From the NCBI GenBank assembly GCA_003165115.1, contig PLSJ01000255.1, positions 1-7,493 of the forward strand: 7,493 nucleotides of DNA, in the 5' to 3' direction. Below are positions 5,552 to 7,493 of this stretch, piece after piece. Origin of the DNA: Syntrophaceae bacterium (GTDB lineage Bacteria > Desulfobacterota > Syntrophorhabdia > Syntrophorhabdales > WCHB1-27). The notes under the pieces are model-generated. The model did no database searches. It was not told the DNA's origin and worked only from the letters and a program-made list of their open reading frames with translations. The position numbers were made by a program, and so were the translations under genes. How positions within the stretch are numbered: position 1 is the stretch's first letter; every line of letters begins with the position of its first letter.

Positions 5552-5622
5552 AGTCCACTCCTTGCTTTATTACAGCGCACCCTAGCGGTTGCGTGCACCT
5601 TTCCGGCGGATCGCGCCTAGGA

Positions 5623-5631
5623 TAATATCAT
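5623..5631 (-). promoter_or_regulatory. Extended -10 promoter for the class V aminotransferase
   Basis: Read on the minus strand, TGATATTAT is an extended -10 (TGn plus TATTAT, 5 of 6). No strong -35 is seen at 16-18 bp. It lies in an AT-rich patch within an otherwise GC-rich gap and would give a leader of about 65 bases before the GTG at 5551. Confidence 0.5.
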
Positions 5632-5705
5632 CAGATACCCGAATAAATCTATACAAAATGCGGAAGATTTTTTTGCGGGCAATCGTGAAAGCCCAGAACC
5701 CCCCC

Positions 5706-6809
5706 CTAAACCTTCACGATCTTGTACTCCCTCGATCCGAGGCCCATCTTGGCCGCGTGGTCGAGCTGCACGTTCCAGTCCACGTCCGGGTAGAGGGCGC
5801 GGAACTTGTCCCGCCCGGCCTTGCTCCCGCGCTTGAGGGCCGTGCCCGGAAGCGCGTCGCGCGCATTGACGAGGTCGACGGACGCGGCGTCGATCGCTAC
5901 CGGGTCCAAAGACGCGAGGATCCCGATATCGGGCACGATCGGCGCGTCGTTGTTCGGGTAGCAGTCGCAGGCGGGGCTCACCTGCATGAGGAAATTGATG
6001 AAGACCGTCCTGCCCTCCTTGCCTTTCAGGGCGCCTGCCGCGTGCTCCACTATCTTCTTCTGGAAATGGTCCTGCGCCTCGTTCCACTGCACCTGCACCG
6101 CTCCGTTGGGACAGATCAGGATGCACTCGCCGCAGCCGATGCACTTGTGCCCCTCGATCGTGGCCGTCTTGCCGGCGACCGAAATGGCGCCCGCGGGGCA
6201 GTAACTGATGCAGCGCTTGCACCCTTTGCACTGGCCTGCGTCGATCGCGGGGCCGAGGGTGCTGTGCTGGACGAGCTTCCCTTCGCGCGCCGCACAGCCC
6301 ATGCCCATATTTTTCAGGGCGCCTCCGAAGCCGGAGAGCTCGTGCCCCTTGAAGTGGCTCACCACGACGAGGGAATCGGCGTCCCAGATCCCGCGGGCGA
6401 TGGACACTTCCGACAGGAGCTCCCCCCCGATGGGCACTTTCACGCTGCTCTTGCCCTTCAGGCCGTCGGCGATGACGAGCGGACAGCCCACCACCGCGTA
6501 ATCGAAGCCGTTCCTGACGGCCGTCTCGATATGGGAGACCGCGTCGCTGCGTGACCCTTTGTAAAGCGTGTTCGTGTCGGTGAGGAACGGGCGGCAGCCC
6601 AGGGCGCGCAGATGGTCCACCACCACCCTTATCATGACGGGCCGGATAAAGGCGCAGTTCCCGCGCTCGCCGAAATGGAGCTTGACGGCGCACACGTCGT
6701 CTTTTTTCACCCTGCGCGCGGCCTTCACCCGTTTGAGCAGGCCGTCTATCTTGTCGAGGAGGCTCCTGCCGGGCCTCGTCCTCACATCCGTAAGGTATAC
6801 CGTCGTCAT
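5706..6809 (-). CDS. DUF362 protein with two [4Fe-4S] ferredoxin motifs
   Basis: A 367-residue, cysteine-rich cytoplasmic protein. Residues about 40-190 hold the first part of the DUF362 domain, with VKLHFGERGN (42-51), and HFKGHELSGFGGALKNMGMG (152-171). A bacterial 2[4Fe-4S] ferredoxin module follows: C194-x2-C197-x2-C200-x3-C204-P and C223-x2-C226-x2-C229-x3-C233-P. The DUF362 region then resumes, with CDCYPNNDAPIVPDIGILAS (281-300) and LDPVAID (301-307). Proteins of this build are common in anaerobes and are annotated only as Fe-S proteins; an electron-transfer or cofactor-related role is inferred. The ATG at 6809 is preferred over an in-frame TTG at 6818 because the AAAGGGG motif lies ten bases before the ATG but only one before the TTG. 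It diverges from the acyl-CoA dehydrogenase gene across an 86-bp gap. Confidence 0.88.
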   Translation of the reverse strand: MTTVYLTDVRTRPGRSLLDKIDGLLKRVKAARRVKKDDVCAVKLHFGERGNCAFIRPVMIRVVVDHLRALGCRPFLTDTNTLYKGSRSDAVSHIETAVRNGFDYAVVGCPLVIADGLKGKSSVKVPIGGELLSEVSIARGIWDADSLVVVSHFKGHELSGFGGALKNMGMGCAAREGKLVQHSTLGPAIDAGQCKGCKRCISYCPAGAISVAGKTATIEGHKCIGCGECILICPNGAVQVQWNEAQDHFQKKIVEHAAGALKGKEGRTVFINFLMQVSPACDCYPNNDAPIVPDIGILASLDPVAIDAASVDLVNARDALPGTALKRGSKAGRDKFRALYPDVDWNVQLDHAAKMGLGSREYKIVKV

Positions 6810-6849
6810 CTTGAGCAAACCCCTTTCTTCTTTAAATTACCCCGGAATT

Positions 6850-6867
6850 GTGGTACAAGTATACCGC
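6850..6867. promoter_or_regulatory. Inverted repeat in the divergent promoter region
   Basis: GTGGTA-N6-TACCGC is an imperfect inverted repeat (5 of 6 bases in each arm) midway between the DUF362 and acyl-CoA dehydrogenase starts. It overlaps TATACT (minus strand, 6858-6863), a possible -10 for the DUF362 gene. Size and position suit a dimeric repressor operator. No regulator gene is in the window, so the role is inferred. Confidence 0.3.
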
Positions 6868-6895
6868 GATTTTTTAGGAACAGAAAGGAGATTTT

Positions 6896-7493
6896 ATGCT
6901 CAACCTATCCGAAAAGCACCTATTGATCCAGAAGATAGGCGAGAAGATAGCAAAGGAGCGGGTGGCGCCGAGGGCCAAGGCGATAGACGCGACAGGGGCC
7001 TTCCCCTGGGACCTCGTGGACATTTTCAAGAAGCACGGGTTTTTGTACTTCACCATGCCCGAGCGGTTCGGCGGCCTCGATGGCGACATCACGTCTCTTT
7101 GCCTCATCATCGAAGAACTGGCGAAGGTCTCCGGTTCCGCGTCCCTCATCCCCCTGGCCAACGTGGTGGGGATGATGCCCGTCATGGTCGCGGGCAGTGA
7201 AGAGCAGAAGGAGTACATCTACACCAAGATGACCGAGCCCGACAAGCCCTATATCTGGGCCTTCTGCCTCTCCGAGCCGGAAGCGGGCTCCGACGCCTCC
7301 CACATGCGGACCTACGCCACGAAAAACGGCGGGGATTATTACTACCTGAACGGCAAGAAAGCCATGATTACGAACGCGGCGGCCGCGCAGTTCTTCCTGG
7401 TCTTCGCGGCGACCAACCCCTCCCTGCGCACCCGCGGCATCTCCGCTTTCTATCTCGAAAAAGACTATCCGGGCGTCACCGTCGGCAAGAGCG
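6896..7493 (+). CDS. Acyl-CoA dehydrogenase, N-terminal half (cut by window end)
   Basis: FAD-dependent acyl-CoA dehydrogenase, oxidising an acyl-CoA to the 2-enoyl-CoA and passing electrons to an electron-transfer flavoprotein. The 199 codons present, with no stop before the window end, cover the N-terminal helical domain (to about residue 115) and the start of the middle beta domain. Markers are PERFGGLDGD (55-64), the family signature CLSEPEAGSDASHMRTYA (124-141), and the strand pair LNGKKAMITNA (151-161). The catalytic glutamate lies in the missing C-terminal half, so chain-length or substrate class cannot be judged. The ATG at 6896 is firm: AAAGGAG stands five bases upstream. The gene diverges from the DUF362/ferredoxin gene; an inverted repeat and AT-rich sequence in the 86-bp gap are the likely control region. 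Confidence 0.93.
   Translation, partial: MLNLSEKHLLIQKIGEKIAKERVAPRAKAIDATGAFPWDLVDIFKKHGFLYFTMPERFGGLDGDITSLCLIIEELAKVSGSASLIPLANVVGMMPVMVAGSEEQKEYIYTKMTEPDKPYIWAFCLSEPEAGSDASHMRTYATKNGGDYYYLNGKKAMITNAAAAQFFLVFAATNPSLRTRGISAFYLEKDYPGVTVGKS

Noticed and set aside
4370..5620. Long plus-strand open frame opposite the class V aminotransferase (416 codons)
   Set aside because: The minus-strand frame carries the PLP lysine and other motifs; the plus-strand product is biased composition without a domain.
5658..5705. GGGC/GCCC stem and a run of seven T's (plus strand) after the DUF362 gene, considered as its terminator
   Set aside because: The run reads as A's on the minus strand, so it cannot serve as the U tract for that gene, and the stem is only 4 bp.

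Overview
The window looks like a stretch of chromosome from a GC-rich, probably anaerobic bacterium. The best guess is a Desulfobacterota (deltaproteobacterial) or syntroph-like lineage. That guess rests on a DUF362 protein carrying a two-cluster ferredoxin insert next to an acyl-CoA dehydrogenase, and on a CCCTCACCCC-type palindrome between genes. No rRNA, tRNA, phage or transposase gene is present, so the lineage is an inference.

Layout. Plus-strand genes at the left are a small basic KGG-motif protein (65-328, own promoter and terminator), an AlaA-type alanine aminotransferase (538-1755) and an unrecognised 98-residue protein (1862-2158, extended -10 promoter, strong ribosome binding site). 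A GC-rich hairpin zone (2198-2250) separates these from two minus-strand envelope genes: a four-helix DUF4239 membrane protein (2255-3004) and, upstream of it, a secreted protein with two cysteine-rich repeats (3166-3573). A nearly perfect long palindrome (3621-3675) lies between the cysteine-rich gene and methylglyoxal synthase mgsA (3922-4425, plus). mgsA overlaps tail-to-tail by 53 bp with a class V aminotransferase of the alanine-glyoxylate type (4373-5551, minus). Next is a minus-strand DUF362/ferredoxin protein (5706-6809). Diverging from it is the N-terminal half of an acyl-CoA dehydrogenase (6896 to the window end).

How the genes may work together. AlaA can make alanine from pyruvate and glutamate, and the class V enzyme can use alanine to turn glyoxylate into glycine, so the two could move nitrogen between glutamate, alanine and glycine. 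MgsA drains dihydroxyacetone phosphate to methylglyoxal. The acyl-CoA dehydrogenase points to fatty or other acyl-CoA oxidation. The genes are mostly separately promoted, so this is a mosaic of single transcription units and not one operon.

The most noteworthy signals are regulatory or architectural: two genes whose promoters place the transcription start on or within a base of the start codon (leaderless candidates), a run of nine A's straight after one of these start codons, tandem hairpins in the alaA leader, the palindrome, the mgsA/aminotransferase overlap confined to non-conserved tails, and an orphan small gene. I see no clear defence system, CRISPR array or biosynthetic cluster.
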